Source: Astyanax mexicanus (taxonomy: Eukaryota > Chordata > Actinopteri > Characiformes > Acestrorhamphidae). Taken from it: a DNA stretch of 64,000 nucleotides. The notes under the pieces were generated by a model. The model worked only from the letters and a program-made list of their open reading frames with translations, ran no database searches and was not told the origin of the DNA. How positions within the stretch are numbered: position 1 is the first letter of the stretch; the number at the start of each line of letters is the position of its first letter. The stretch is from assembly GCF_023375975.1 (NCBI RefSeq), contig NC_064424.1:17572001-17636000 (forward strand), given 5' to 3'. Both the position numbers and the translations under genes were made by a program. Below, piece after piece: positions 13,065 through 24,654 of this stretch.

Positions 13065-13519
13065 TCACACCGCCGTACTCCGACCAAGCAGGGGGAAGGC
13101 TGTAGGTAGTCCATAGTTGTGATCCAAACCCCTGAGGCTCCGCAGGCCCAGGTCCGTGTGAGTCCGGCCCTCGCGAGGCATGGTGGCGATGGCCGAAGCC
13201 TGGGGCTCTGCTGGCAGGTTGTTGTGGTTGAGGTCCATGGTGGACAGCAGGTGTCCCAGGGAGTCCCAGCGTCTGGCGGAGGGCAGACGGATGAGAGAAG
13301 AGTATCCACGTTCAGGGAACACAGTCATTGGCGGTGCCATTTTCCTGGTTTCTGACTCCTGGTGGTCCCTGGAGCAGCGTGGCGCAGGTTTAGTGTAAGT
13401 TCCTCCTCTGGGATCTGCGAGAACTTCGCTGTAAGGGGGTGGAGGATCCTCCATCAAAACCGCTTCCTCATAGCAAGGGGGTTTCCCGCAAAGTTCACTG
13501 TCAACCGGGACAGCAGGAA
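13065..13519 (-). CDS. prr7: prr7 last coding exon
   Basis: Begins after acceptor gatgtaccag; the split Val codon then PAVPVDSELCGKPPCYEE. Contains PPPPYSEVLADPRGG, FPERGYSSLIRLPSARRWDS and FPLLGRSTAV, then TGA. All three blocks have counterparts in mammalian PRR7 (PPPPYSEV, DRGYTSALHLPSA, IPLFGRTTAV). Confidence 0.94.
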
Positions 13520-16500
13520 CTGGTACATCAGGGAATTACAGTAAAAAAGAGAAGAAAGTTTTAACTTTTTGAGGGCATATTACTAACTCTAAGCAAAACA
13601 GATAAAGAACAAGATAAAGAACAATGGCTATGTTCAAACTGCTAGCCCAAATTTGATTTCCAAGATTCCAGTCTGGAAATTCTGTATTTGATTCAAATCA
13701 AATCAGATTTTAACATGTTTTTGGCATCACTGTCAACATGAAAACAACGACCTTATCAAATCCAGAGTAACAAAATACTCAGTTCCAAGAAGAGCACCAA
13801 AAGTTAGTCACTAGCCGTAGATATGTTTTTGATGTCCAGACATGCAAATATATGATAATAGAATTAGGTACAGCAAATAACAGTGTGGACAGTCATTTGT
13901 CTGAGAAACACATATAGTTTGCCAGCAGTTTGAATATAACCAATGACACATGGAGAAAATGTTTTAAAATAAGAATAAAGTGTCAAGGAAAACTCTTCTT
14001 TTGAATCTACTCATGGAAATTTAAACCCATAATTTGAACAGCCACACTTATTTAAGTAACTCCATCCAGCAAGACTTTGACCTAACCACACACGCAGAGG
14101 CAAATGTATGACCTGCTGAATAGCGAAGAAAAATAGCCCATTACCAACCTGGGTCACTGAAAGATAAAATAAATATCACGTAACTACAGATTTTATAAAA
14201 GGTGCCATGCTGATGTCCTCAAAGCCTGAGTCCTCAAGCTGTAGTTACCCAATAGTAATAGTAGAACTTAGTAGATATCCAGATTGGATATACTGTATAT
14301 ACAGGAAAGCACCAATTTCCTTGTCAGTTAAACACATTATAAACAACATGCTGATGTAAATCTATTAAACGATAAGATGTCCATATTTAGAATGGGTTAG
14401 CAGAACAAATTAGGCACCATAAATGAGGGATTGGGATTTGTTATGAAAGGCAGATAGGTCATAAACGTAGGTTTATCTTCCCTTGCAAGGTCACCCTTTG
14501 CTCTAACAAGATGAAAGCTAGATAAGATTTGCTCCAATGAAGGGAAGTGATAAATCATCGTATTGGAGGCCGAGATAAGCTTGGCTGCATCAGGCCTGAG
14601 CTTAATTACACAGGGAGTGCTCTTGTCTTTCAACTTCATCTTTTTGTCTGCTAATTTTGTTTCTAATTATACTATATTTTCTCAAATATTTGGAAGGCTG
14701 GTAGGCTCAACACAAGGAGAATGAAGAATAGACCATACAGGGGTTGGACAATGAAACTGAAACACCTGTCATTTTAGTGTTGGAGGTTTCATGGCTAAAT
14801 TGGACCAGCCTGGTGGCCAATCTTCATTAATTGCACATTGCACCAGTAAGAGCAGAGTGTGAAGGTTCAATTATCAGGGTAAGAGCACAGTTTTGCTCAA
14901 AATATTGCAATGCACACAACATTATGTGTGACACACCAGAGTTCAAAAGAGGACAAATTGTTGGTGCACGTCTGGCGCATCTGTGACCAAGACAGAAAGT
15001 CTTTGTGATGTATTAAGAGCCAGGGTATCCAGGGTAATGTCAGCATACCACCAAGAAGGACCAACCACATCCAACAGGATTAACTGTGGACGCTGTAAGA
15101 GGAAGCTGTCTGAAAGGGATGTTCGGGTGCTAACCCGGATTGTATCCAAAAAACATAAAACCACGGCTGCCCAAATCACGTCAGAATTCAATGTGCACCT
15201 CAACTCTCCTGTTTCCACCAGAACTGTCCGTCGGGACAATAAATTATTGTGGTCTAAAACCAGGTGTTTCAGTTTCATTGTCCAACCCCTGTACATGTAA
15301 AGTCAATCACTGGCTCTTTTTTAAACTGCTGCTGATGTAGCATCACTGGGTGGCCAGCTCACTCGAAGGAAAGCTCAGGGACCCACCCCCAGAGAACAAC
15401 ACCAATTGCGTTTTCTCTGAGTCTGGCTGCTGATGCCATGCAGCTGCAAGAACTGTATAAAATCTAGGCCTGTCATAATATATTTTTTGCGGATATGTTG
15501 TACCAAATTAATTGCCAAAGTACATAATTCATCAGGGAGTTACAGTAAAAGAGAAGGCATATATCAACTACAAAACAAAAGATAAGACAAGATAAAGAAC
15601 AAAGGGCTATGTCCAAACTCCAAGCCCAAATCTGATTTCAGACATATTTAGATTGTATCAAGATTGTTTTTTTGTTAGTCTGAAAAGCCTGAAACCACAT
15701 GAAATCTGACATTATAGCAAATCGAATCCAAACAACACTTGAACAGTGTTTGAAACTTGATTACAATTAGATTTGTAGAGATTTACAGATAAAAATTATG
15801 GATTCGGATCAAATGTCTTTTTAAGGCCACTGTATATCATTAATATTCTGATGAAGAAATATTGCAATAATTTGATTACAGGCTTTTAAAAAGCAATGAG
15901 CTTTCAATTATATATAATTTCTAACCATTTCTGTATGTTTGGGATATGTACATTTGACATATGCACCTGACAAAAATTCACAGTATTTTTATTATTTGTT
16001 ACATTTTGTTAATCTTGAGGTAAATTTCATACATTATACAATTACTTGTTACTCAATAATATAACAATCGTGACAGGCTTAATAAAATCTATAAAAATGT
16101 ACCCTTTCAGTCTTAAGCAACCACTCTATACACTGGCCCGTCTCCATCGCCAGTACACTCAGTCTTATGTAGGAGTTGGGCAAACAAGCAAAAGCAGAGA
16201 GAAGGTTTGCTCCTGGCTGTTTGCTCTTATTTAGAAACCCAAACGCTATTTTCTTGTTTTTAAATGTTCCTGACACCTGGTGTACAGAACCCAGGCTTAC
16301 AGACAGAGCTGGTTATATTCCACTATTGGAGACTGCTGTCTACTTAATAGCCTACTGTTAATCATACACCATCTGTCCTTGGTGATCCTCAGATAGATCT
16401 TGAATGAGTAGGCAAGTGTAACAGAATGTACCTTCTCTTGAATCTCTCAAGTTGTCCTGGAAACATAACCCTAAATATACTAGTAGAAATCTGAATCACA

Positions 16501-19392
16501 TATCAATCTCGAGGCTGCACATGGCTTTTTCACGTGAAGTAACGTGAAACACTACTTCACATGTGCTTCATCTGATAAGTCGCTTTGTTTTTAGTGTTAC
16601 TGAATGGCTGAGTTTTTAGCACAAAGTGTATATGTGGCTATGTCAGCTGACAGACTGCAGTGATGGAACATCTCAAGGACAACTCTTTTGACAGAGAGAC
16701 AACAGCTATTCACAGATTCTGTGCAGAAATCTCATTGTGGAATCCCTGGATGACTAGTTTGCATTTAGGGAAGACTCCTTTTTCATAATATGAGTTTTTA
16801 TATATGGCTTAGGTTGTATCTATACCTACCTTGTTTGGTCTGTACCTAGGTCTTTAAGTCAATTTTTGGCACAACACCAGTTCTTGTTCTTCTATAGTTT
16901 AACTGCTAACGATAGCCTGTCTCAACTTTTTGTCAAATATCTAAAAGTCTAAACCATCTAAGAAAGTGCATTCACACTGCACATGAACTGAACCATGGAT
17001 TATTTGATCTAGACTGATACTACCTGTTTTGCTCTGGACCAAACAATCTAGATGTGAAAGCAGCCTTTGTCTGGCTTAGTTCATTTACAGTGTGAACACT
17101 TTTTTAAATGGAGCACACTTCACATCGCCCACCCTTCACATTGACATGTCATGCAGCAGTATGGGTGCAACATATTACAGTCTGTGAATTCTGTATTTAC
17201 TGAAACTGTAGATTAACCCTTATTTATTATAAACAGAAATAAAAGCAATTTGAGAGTAATGTGTTATGTCATTCTGTTGTGTGATGCATAGACAGCTCTG
17301 GAAAAAATAAGTGATAGATGATCACAAGCAATCAAACCAAGCTGAACTGCTTGAATTTTTGCACCAGGAGTGGCATAAAGTTATCCAAAAGCAGTGTGTA
17401 AGACATGGTGCATGAAAACTGTGATTAAACCAGGCTTATTCCACCAAATATTGATTTCTGAACTCTTAAAACTTTATCAATATATTTTTTTTTCTTTGCA
17501 TTATTTAAATTCTGAAAGCTCTGCATCTTTTTTGTTATTTCAGCCATTTCTCATTTTCTGCAAATAAATGCTCTAAATTACAATATTTTTATTTGTAATT
17601 TGGGAGAAATGTTGTCCGTAGTTTATAGAATAAAACAACAATGTTCATTTTACTCAAACATATACCTATAAATAGCAAAATCATAGAAACTGATTCACAA
17701 ACTGAGTGCTCTCTTAAATTTTTCCAGAGCTGTACACACTGAAGATAGTCAGAATCTGGCAGGGAGGCAATTGAATTGACAACCCACCAACGCACGTCCT
17801 TCTACAAACTAATCAATGTCAAGTATAGGGAATCACAACCCACGTAGATGATGACAAAAGGATTTAACGATGTTCTTTAGTGCACTCACTAAACTACAGT
17901 GTAAACCCAAAACACAATGTAACAAAAATCAAAACCTTGGTTCGGATTTTGGTTCATATTTTGAGGTAATCAAATCTTCTAACCTTAATCTTCTATGCTA
18001 TTATAAAGAAACTAGAACAGTGTTCTTTAATCCTGATCCTGGTGCCCCCTGTCTAGTGCATTTTAGAGGATTGCCTGCTTCAACACACCAACTGTACCTC
18101 TGGATAGGCTTGTTATTGAGCTGATTAGTTGAATAATGTGTGTTGGGAAAAGGGAAAGCCATCAATTTGCAGGGCGGGGGGCACCAGGACTGGGACTAAA
18201 GAACCCTGAACCAGAACCAACAATTGATTACAGTTCAGTAAGTCTAAGATGAGCTCTAATGTTGAAAGTCTCCACTGGGCTTGATTCACACATAGTTCTT
18301 TGTTAGCTTTCGCAGAAATCGCAGCATGATGTTACAGTTCTGGACCCTGGAGATACTGTGAAAGCTTCATTTAGCCATTGTACTCTAACTGATTTATAGT
18401 CTTTGATGAGTTGGCTTCTTATTCAGCCCCTGTCTTAATGTGTGGTCATCAGTCCTGTATGTCTGGCCTTCCTTTCAAGAGGACATTCTATGCCTCAGGC
18501 CTGGGATCCTTCGTATCTGGCAGTCTGCCTGGCTGCAGGAGCACATGATTAGCCTAGCTCCCTCACTGCTGCTAGCCCACTGATGTACTCCTCTGCCCAC
18601 TCTCCTCCCACACACCGTTCTCTCTGTTACCATGTCATACATGAAAGAATTTGGCTCAGGCGACCAGCGACGTGTGAGGCTGTGTGGATGTTTTCTTCTG
18701 CATGCCCCACATGGGCAAACAAGATTAGAGGCTTGTTTGGCTTGATGATCTTATTAAGTTTCGTGACTAATTCTACAGATAACATAGGTGCAGAGTCTTG
18801 CTGGAAATCGATTCAGTATTATGCAAGAGACATGTTCAGAAATTCTCTGGGTTTTTTTGTCTCGAAGTAGTGCATAGTGGTTTGCAGGGGAGGATGCAAG
18901 TCTTCGCTTGCTTTCCAAATGGAATCCATCAACATGTCTGGCCCTCCTGTCTCACTTATCAGGTCATGGCTTCGTCTGCCAATGCAACAAAACATCTCTG
19001 ACCTTGCTTTGCATCTTTAACATTGTTTCTCCTCAGATCTGAGTATTAAAAAAATTAAACAACGAGTTTCACAAATACAGCTTACCTTGTGGTGGAGTCC
19101 AATTTGCCTGGGGAATGGTGTGGGCGATTGGCACTTGTGGAGATATCATCTGAGGTACCGGACAAAACTGGGGGGTCTCTCTGGCAGGGGGGTACCCTGC
19201 TGCTGCCGCACATTCTAGAGGTTCCATCTCCAGGGCCCGAAGACAGTGCTCCCGCAACCTCTGCTCGCGTCGGCGCTTGAGCTTGCGCTGCACAAAGCTA
19301 CAGAAGCAGCATACCATTACAATAAGTGCCCAGACCAGCCAGAATCCGGCGAAGCATGCCAGGAAAGTGTAGGTACCCTGAGACATCACCAT
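13065..19392 (-). CDS. prr7: proline-rich protein 7 (synaptic), two coding exons, complete
   Basis: Transmembrane adaptor; the mammalian protein sits in postsynaptic density and lymphocyte signalling complexes. Exons 19392-19086 (102 codons plus 1 nt) and 13519-13065 (2 nt plus 150 codons and TGA) give 253 aa; human PRR7 is about 274. The start is the first Met of MVMSQGTYTF, identical to the human N-terminus; a second Met lies two codons in. Residues 10-33 (FLACFAGFWLVWALIVMVCC) form the single membrane segment, followed by CCFC (28-31, likely palmitoylated) and a basic RKLKRRR stop-transfer run. KPPCYEEAVLMEDPPPPYSE spans 115-134 with a PPPY motif for WW domains. The C-terminus STAV is a class I PDZ ligand. 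The His-rich segment of the mammalian protein is missing or much reduced. Lies downstream of grk6 on the same strand, as in human. Confidence 0.94.
13521..13660. repeat. intronic segment duplicated at 15530-15645
   Basis: From the acceptor of prr7 exon 2 outward, tcagggaattacagtaaaa, gataaagaac and ggctatgttcaaactgc...agcccaaat recur in order at 15530-15640 (tcagggagttacagtaaaag, gataaagaac, ggctatgtccaaactcc). Direct orientation. Confidence 0.75.
14738..15291 (+). mobile_element. Tc1/mariner element, internally deleted, with N-terminal transposase part
   Basis: 554 bp. TIRs CAGGGGTTGGACAATGAAAC (14738 on) and the exact inverse GTTTCATTGTCCAACCCCTG (15272-15291) extend through caggtgtttcag. 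TA on both sides (14736-14737, 15292-15293). The plus strand encodes the helix-turn-helix part of a Tc1 transposase (VSRVMSAYHQEG, GRCKRKLSERDVRVLTRIV, KTTAAQITSEFN, STRTVRR) and then jumps to the right TIR; the catalytic DDE half is gone. Confidence 0.95.
15312..15465 (-). mobile_element. SINE fragment
   Basis: Shares ctgctgctgatgtagcatca, caccaattg and gctgctgatg-type words with the fuller SINE at 22390-22745, same orientation. The tRNA-like head is missing. Confidence 0.7.
15530..15645. repeat. second copy of the prr7 acceptor-flanking segment
   Basis: See 13521-13660. The copy carries the intronic side of the acceptor region without the exon. The two copies bracket the Tc1 and SINE insertions. 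Confidence 0.75.
17293..17732 (+). mobile_element. Tc1-like internally deleted element (copy 1)
   Basis: 440 bp from CAGCTCTGGAAAAAATAAG to tttttccagagctg. The plus strand reads SNQAELLEFLHQEWHKVIQK with small lesions, the C-terminal end of a Tc1 transposase. TA only on the right side. Confidence 0.8.
18018..18208. mobile_element. hAT MITE, 191 bp, 8-bp TSD
   Basis: Left CAGTGTTCTTTAATCCTGAT and right gggactaaagaaccctg are inverted, with ggtgccccctg / gggcaccagg-like inner parts also inverted. Flanks AACTAGAA (18010-18017) and AACCAGAA (18209-18216) match at 7 of 8. Confidence 0.88.
18250..19000. other. unique mixed-composition intronic block next to prr7 exon 1
   Basis: No repeat hallmarks, balanced composition compared with its surroundings; candidate conserved non-coding DNA. 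Conservation itself cannot be judged from one sequence. Confidence 0.3.
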
Positions 19393-19432
19393 GACTATGT
19401 CCTTGATAAAGCTCTGGCCCTCCACAATCCAA
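19086..19432 (-). CDS. prr7: prr7 exon with start codon (40 nt 5'UTR plus 102 codons)
   Basis: The acceptor cttttcaatcttctcag ends at 19433, so 19432-19393 would be 5'UTR and the ATG is at 19392-19390. The donor is CAAG|gtaagc at 19085. Encodes the extracellular stub, membrane segment, CCFC and basic region, ending in WTPPQ. The upstream acceptor implies at least one noncoding 5' exon. Confidence 0.93.
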
Positions 19433-20828
19433 CTGAGAAGATTGAAAAGTCGTCGCGAAGCCCTTTCTGTTCAGTTTTTCTTTCAGCTCTAATCTTACAC
19501 CATGTAAGATGACAGTTCAGTCATTAAGTCTCAAAACAGCATGCCTTAAAATCATATTTATTTCACAGAATCAAATCGAGTGGATTTCACCTTTAACTGA
19601 GGAAAAAAAAAGTTCCTCCCAACGACATGGCCGATTCCAGGAAGTGCATTTCCTCGATTTGTAGGGTGCAGTGTGTCACAAACGCTGAGGTATCAAAGCA
19701 CCTCTTGACGGGCTGCAAGAGCTTCTCTCTCAGAAAGAAAGTTGAATTTCCACAGACAGCTGGTCCCACTAAGCGAATGCCAATTCTTGCAGAGCTGGGG
19801 TCTCCTCCTGCCGAACGAACCCTCTGCGGAGCGGATCAGTGCTCTTCAGATCTCCAGAGGACACCAGGCCACATGCTGCTCAACAAAGAGAAAGGACATG
19901 GAAGGGGGGCGATCATCATCACTTATGAACTTGTCATATTTTCAAAACACTGGCCGTCATATTTAAAACACAATGGCCCCTTTCATAATTGATCTCAGCT
20001 GTTCAAGCACAGCCCTCACAATGACTTTAGGGGGTGAGTATCAATTTCACACATTGGAGAGTCAAAAGCACACACTGCTCTTCTCACAAAAAGAGCGACT
20101 AGCGTTTAGGAAATGGTGTCAGCAGCATGAGTTCTCATTCACTAAAGCAATTTATGACTTGACCGCTGAATCGTGAGGGTGACTTTCAGCATGCCGTCTC
20201 TCCGACTGTTAATGATACCACTAAACATGCCAATTCCTCTGCCTGCCTCCTACAAACCGACGTGCCATTACTGCCTCCCATTAAACCCAGTTATGCAACC
20301 ACCTCACTTCAGTACATGTTTGCTGTCGCTCTCTCTAATCAAGTCATGGCTTCTCCTGCCTGCACAACATAATAATAATACTATCCTCGACTATTTCAGA
20401 CTCCCCTCTCACTGACCTTGAGGAAACAGATTACATCAATGCTTTGCTTTGTTTATCAGTTTCTCGCCGGCATCTCTGACTCACCGCAATGACTCTATTA
20501 TCCATAAACCCGCCTCAAGACATTTTCTGTCCAGCAACCACACGTTCATTTGACATCCACCTTAAAAATAATATCGATAGCAGTGCACCAGTTCTGTTTC
20601 ACATTGTTTTGAACAGATGTTTGACACTTAAGTGCCATTGGTAGATGTTTTTTTTTTCTGAATTTGTAGGGGGCGGTCCAGCAATTCGCAGGTGTTTGGT
20701 GCTTGGTTGCTGAGAATGCCAATGTAGAACAAAAGCTGTCATCACTTTTTACTTAACTGTAGAAGAAATGTGACTTTGGGCTGACCTCTCAGTATCCTAT
20801 GATTTTACCCGCATTGTTAAGAATGCAC

Positions 20829-22150
20829 CTGTATTCACATTTTGATTTCAGTTCAGTTACAGAAAATGACACAAAAGCAATGTCATTAAGAATAATATGA
20901 AGTGGTATTTATATTAAACGGTTCTGGACTTCCAGGGTTCACAATATATGCAACACATTGACTTTCTAGCCATTGATTTCCTATTTAAAATGACCAGTAA
21001 ACTTTAACTTCTCTTTTGGGGTTTTATAAGTAATGGTAATACTGCTAAAATCATCAAGAATGTATATGTTTTCTTTGGAACTATTTTGCCATGTAGAGTT
21101 TTAAAAAAACAATGTCTATCTCTAAATGACTGTAAAACACTCTCTCAAACATCAGGCACCATATTTCATAACCATTTGTTGCAATACCAGCTGGTCACCC
21201 ACATCTGTAGTGATTAAGACATTAGGTAGTGACAACAGCTGACGTGACGATATGTTGTTGTTTTTTTTATCATGTTAAATATTTAAAATCCAACGTCCTC
21301 CAATCATCAAATGCTATCATTAAATTAACATTGAACTGGCATAGAAGTGAATATTTTGTTAGTTAAAATCATGGTGATATTTTTTAAAATATCTCATGCC
21401 AATGTCTGACAGACACTTGTGAGGTATGGAGATCAAAATTCAGCACCTGCTTAATGTCACTATGTTAATGTCCACACAACAATATTTAAATGATTTTTAA
21501 TGATTTTAATGATGTTTCACTTTAACATCGTTAGATGCTTGAATCATGTTTAATATAAAAGCTGCATGTAAGATTGAAGGGATCTTCTTTCTATTTGTTC
21601 AAAAGAGAATTAAAAAATGTTTTTTTTTATTAAATGTAAAGGATACAATAGCTTGGGGATCACTTTAAATGGTGCTGTCTGTTTATAAATAAAAAGGTTG
21701 TGTAAGAACTAAACATCTAAATTGTATTCGCATTTTTGTTTCAGTTCATTTTCAGACAATGACACAAATGGTATTTATATTAAATGATTCTGGACTTCCA
21801 GGGTTTACACTATATGCAACACATTGACTTATTAGCCATTGATTAACTATTTAAAATAAACAGTAAACTTTAGAGTTTTCTTTGGAACTATTTTGCCATG
21901 TACAATTTTACAAAACAATGTCTATCTCTAAATGACTGTAAATCACTGTCTCAAACATCAGGCACCATATTTCATAACCATTTGTTGCAATACCAGCTGG
22001 CCACCCACATCAGTAGAGATTGTGACGTTTGATAGAGACAACAGCTAATGTTGAATAATTGTTGGTTTTTATCATGTTAAATATTAAAAATCCAATGTGT
22101 TTCAAACTAAATCTTCCAAATGCTATCATCATATTAATGTTGAACTGATA
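20829..22150. repeat. direct duplication, two diverged copies ~870-890 bp apart
   Basis: Copy 1 (20829-21330) and copy 2 (21722-22145) share ggtatttatattaaa, tctggacttccagggtt, atgcaacacattgact, aatgtctatctctaaatgac, and catcaggcaccatatttcat followed by aaccatttgttgcaatacca. Copy 2 lacks about 55 bp between cagtaaacttta and gttttctttgg. Confidence 0.9.
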
Positions 22151-22276
22151 TGATGACCAAAACTGTCTGTCATAATTTTACTTTTAACATTCTAATATCA
22201 GTAAAAGTTTATTATTTTTTAGTGGTAATCATGGTAAATTAAAAACAAAAAAGATCTAAATTGTAATGGAGAATTG

Positions 22277-23140
22277 TATGGAGCCCCTAAAGGGCCATGG
22301 GTTGTAAAAAAAATAGGAAAATGACATTGCATTCCCTTGCAAAAAAAAATTGCTTTCCCACGCAAATGTTTTGCATTTTGCATTTTTTTATATATATAAT
22401 TTTATTTCAGTTTTTTTCCCATTTTCTTCCCAATTTACACAGCCAATTACCCAACCTACTCATTAGGACTCCCCCTATCACTAAGTCAGCCACCGTCTCT
22501 TTTCAAACTGCTGCTGATGTAGCATTACTGAGTAGCATCACAGCACGCTCTGAGGAAAGCACAGAGACTTGGTTCTGATACATCAGCTCACAGACGCCTT
22601 GCGACATCACCCACCAAGAGAGAGCAAGGCCAATTGTGCTCTCTCGGGGCTCTGGTAGCTGATGGCAAGCTACATAAACAGGATTCGAACTGGGGATCTC
22701 CTGATCATAGTGGCAGCGCTTAGCCTGCTGGACCACTTGGAGCTTCTGCTTTTAGCATTTTAAGCTAACGTGAACTGTTCCCTGTCAAAGTTTTGATTAG
22801 CAGTTGATTGAAAATCACCATTAATGAACTGCAGGACACCTGCAGATTTAACACACACTATTTATTTCAGGTTGTTATATAATATGTGATATGATCAAGA
22901 GACACACACACATACACACAAATACAATAATGCTTTTCTAGTGCTTATAGATAAAATAGATCACTGTTAAGGTACTGGATAAGGGTTTTATATTGGTATT
23001 CAGCCAAGTACACTGTCTAGGCTAGAGTAGAGTAGATCCTGTCGATCTCAATTTTTTTGTGGGAGGGAATGCAAACCATTTGCAAGGGAACACATTTTCC
23101 ATTTTTTTTTTTCAACCCATGGCCCTTTGGGGGTTCCGTA
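22277..23140. mobile_element. non-autonomous DNA element with ~25-bp TIRs, interrupted by a SINE
   Basis: Left tatggagcccctaaagggcc then atgggttg; right is the inverse caacccat then ggccctttgggggttccgta. The inner parts also match (ttcccttgcaaa both ends). Flanks GAATTG and GAATCG agree at 5 of 6. Non-coding. Confidence 0.75.
22390..22745 (-). mobile_element. tRNA-derived SINE
   Basis: On the minus strand the head (22740 down) reads gtggtccagcaggctaagcg (A-box-like) and later cagttcgaatcc (B box GGTTCGANTCC-like), followed by a body with tgatgctactcagtaatgct and a T/A-rich tail near 22390. Polymerase III internal promoter architecture. Other copies at 29680-30050 and 15312-15465. Confidence 0.85.
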
Positions 23141-23152
23141 GAATCGCTTATA

Positions 23153-23629
23153 CAACTCCGGAAACATTTAAGAGATCACTTCAGTTTCTGAACTAGTTTC
23201 TCTGATTTTGCTATTTATAGGTATATGTTTGAGTAATTGAACATTGTTGTTTTATTCTATAAATTACGGACAACATTACTCCCAAATTCTGAATAAAAAT
23301 AATGCCATTTAGAGCATTTATTTGCAGAAAATGAGAAATGGTGAAAATAATGAAAAAGATGCACAGCAAATGATGCATAGTTTTTGCAAAGACAACAATA
23401 TTCATAAAGTTTTGAAGAGTTCAAAAATCTATATTTGGTGGAATAACCCTGGTTTTAACCACAGTTTTCATGCATCTTGGCATGTTCTCCTCCACCAGTC
23501 TTACACACTTCTTTTGGATAACTCTATGCCATCCATCTTCCTTTTGATTATATTCCAGAGGTTTTCAATTTGGTCAAATCAAAGAAACTCGTCGTTTTTT
23601 AAGTGGTCTCGTATTTTTTTCCAGAGCTG
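23153..23629 (-). mobile_element. Tc1-like internally deleted element (copy 2)
   Basis: TA at 23151-23152, decayed left TIR caactccggaaac, right TIR ttttttttccagagctg, then TA. The minus strand keeps part of the transposase tail (NQGYSTKY-like) with a missing middle. Confidence 0.78.
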
Positions 23630-23939
23630 TATATATAAAGAATATCAAGATATTTTTTTTACAATATTGCCTTAGTTCTTTTAATTTCTCCATCCTTAGT
23701 CAGCCTTAGTCAGGCGCGTGACCAATCAGGAGCGTGTCCAGTCCACAGCTGTAAACTCCAGCTTTAGTTCTCACGTGAGCTGAGGGTAATGTCAGTCAGG
23801 TACGCGGGAAAAGGGAACTCGTTGCCAGGGACAACAGGCTTCGTGCGTGTTGCTATAGTGGACTGTATGTATAACAACACAATGTCCGGCGAGTACAGAC
23901 AGCGTGTTCCTGTCTCAAAGGTGACACCTGGTAACACCT

Positions 23940-24340
23940 GACAACAACACTGACATTGACATTAGCGTAACTCGCGTGCTTATGCGCGCGCACGCACGAT
24001 CGCGCGCCCTCCTCAACCAACGGTCAAGCCTTCAACCCCTCAGAAAGACCTGCGTGAACCTGAGCGCGCGCGTTCACCACAGGTCAGTATGTCTCTCTCT
24101 AACTGCCTCCAACTCAACAATTACACACACACACACAAACACACACACGCACACAGACGCTGTTTTACCTCAAAACTGAAGACCCTGAAGACCCCGTGTG
24201 TATCCTTCACGCGCTCCTCCGGTACCTGCGCTTCACGCGAGCAGCTCCAATAAAACACACCCACATCTCGCGCCGCTCCGCCGCCGACGCGCTGTATCAC
24301 GAGCGCTGTGTCGTGCTCGCCTCGTTCAAAGTGAGCAAGT
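23940..24340 (-). promoter_or_regulatory. CpG-rich block, candidate prr7 promoter and noncoding first exon
   Basis: Dense CpG words (gcgcgcgcacgcacgatcgcgcgc near 23984, gcgccgctccgccgccgacgcg near 24271) stand out in an AT-rich window. The minus strand has a plausible donor TTGAG|gtaaaa at 24169, which could splice to the prr7 acceptor at 19433. No transcript evidence. Confidence 0.4.
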
Positions 24341-24430
24341 AAGAGAAGAAGAGACGACCACCCCCCCCCCCCCCCACCACCCCCCCACCACCACCACCAC
24401 CACCACACACACTCATACACACAAACACAC
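24121..24430. repeat. CA tracts and C-run
   Basis: (CA)n at 24124-24155 and 24400-24430, and a C-run with CCA repeats at 24359-24406. These create the Val/Cys/Trp/Gly-rich open frames seen here, which are not genes. Confidence 0.9.
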
Positions 24431-24654
24431 TCAGTCACTCACGGTGCAGATGGGATGCTCGCTCCTCCTTGTTTTTAACTGTTTCCAGAACCAAAATAGC
24501 GAGCAGTCTGTCACGGCTGCAGCACCAGCATCACCTCCTCAGCCCTGCTCTTCTTGTTTACCTGCTGCTGCTGCCGATACTGCAGCACCTCAGTCGTGAT
24601 TCTCTGTTTGGCTGCAGTTCACACCTGTTGGATCACAACCTCCAGATACACTGC
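24431..24654. other. unassigned sequence, CTG/CAG-rich
   Basis: Short mixed stretch with ctgctgctgctgccg; no gene support. Confidence 0.4.

Larger units (their letters stand above)
13520..19085 (-). other. prr7 intron between coding exons
   Basis: 5566 bp. Contains the duplicated segment (13521, 15530), a Tc1 element (14738-15291), a SINE fragment (15312-15465), a second Tc1 derivative (17293-17732), a hAT MITE (18018-18208) and unique mixed-composition sequence (18250-19000). 13661-14737 and 15646-16950 hold nothing recognisable. 16960-17105 looks like a fragment of a gtgtgaacac-type DNA element. Confidence 0.85.
19433..23940 (-). other. upstream region / 5'UTR intron of prr7
   Basis: 19600-20580 is unique, mixed-composition sequence with no coding evidence. 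20829-22150 is a direct duplication. 22277-23140 is a TIR element holding a SINE. 23153-23629 is a Tc1 derivative. 23700-23940 leads into the CpG-rich block. Confidence 0.6.

Noticed and set aside
19627..19992. 121-codon plus-strand open frame upstream of prr7
   Set aside because: No similarity to a family known to me and no exon boundary evidence; probably chance in mixed-composition DNA.
22680..22740. tRNA gene on the minus strand
   Set aside because: A-box and B-box words are present but the cloverleaf is not intact and the unit continues into a SINE body.
24121..24599. Open frames of 105 and 133 codons
   Set aside because: Created by CA, CCA and C-run repeats and by CpG-rich promoter-like DNA.
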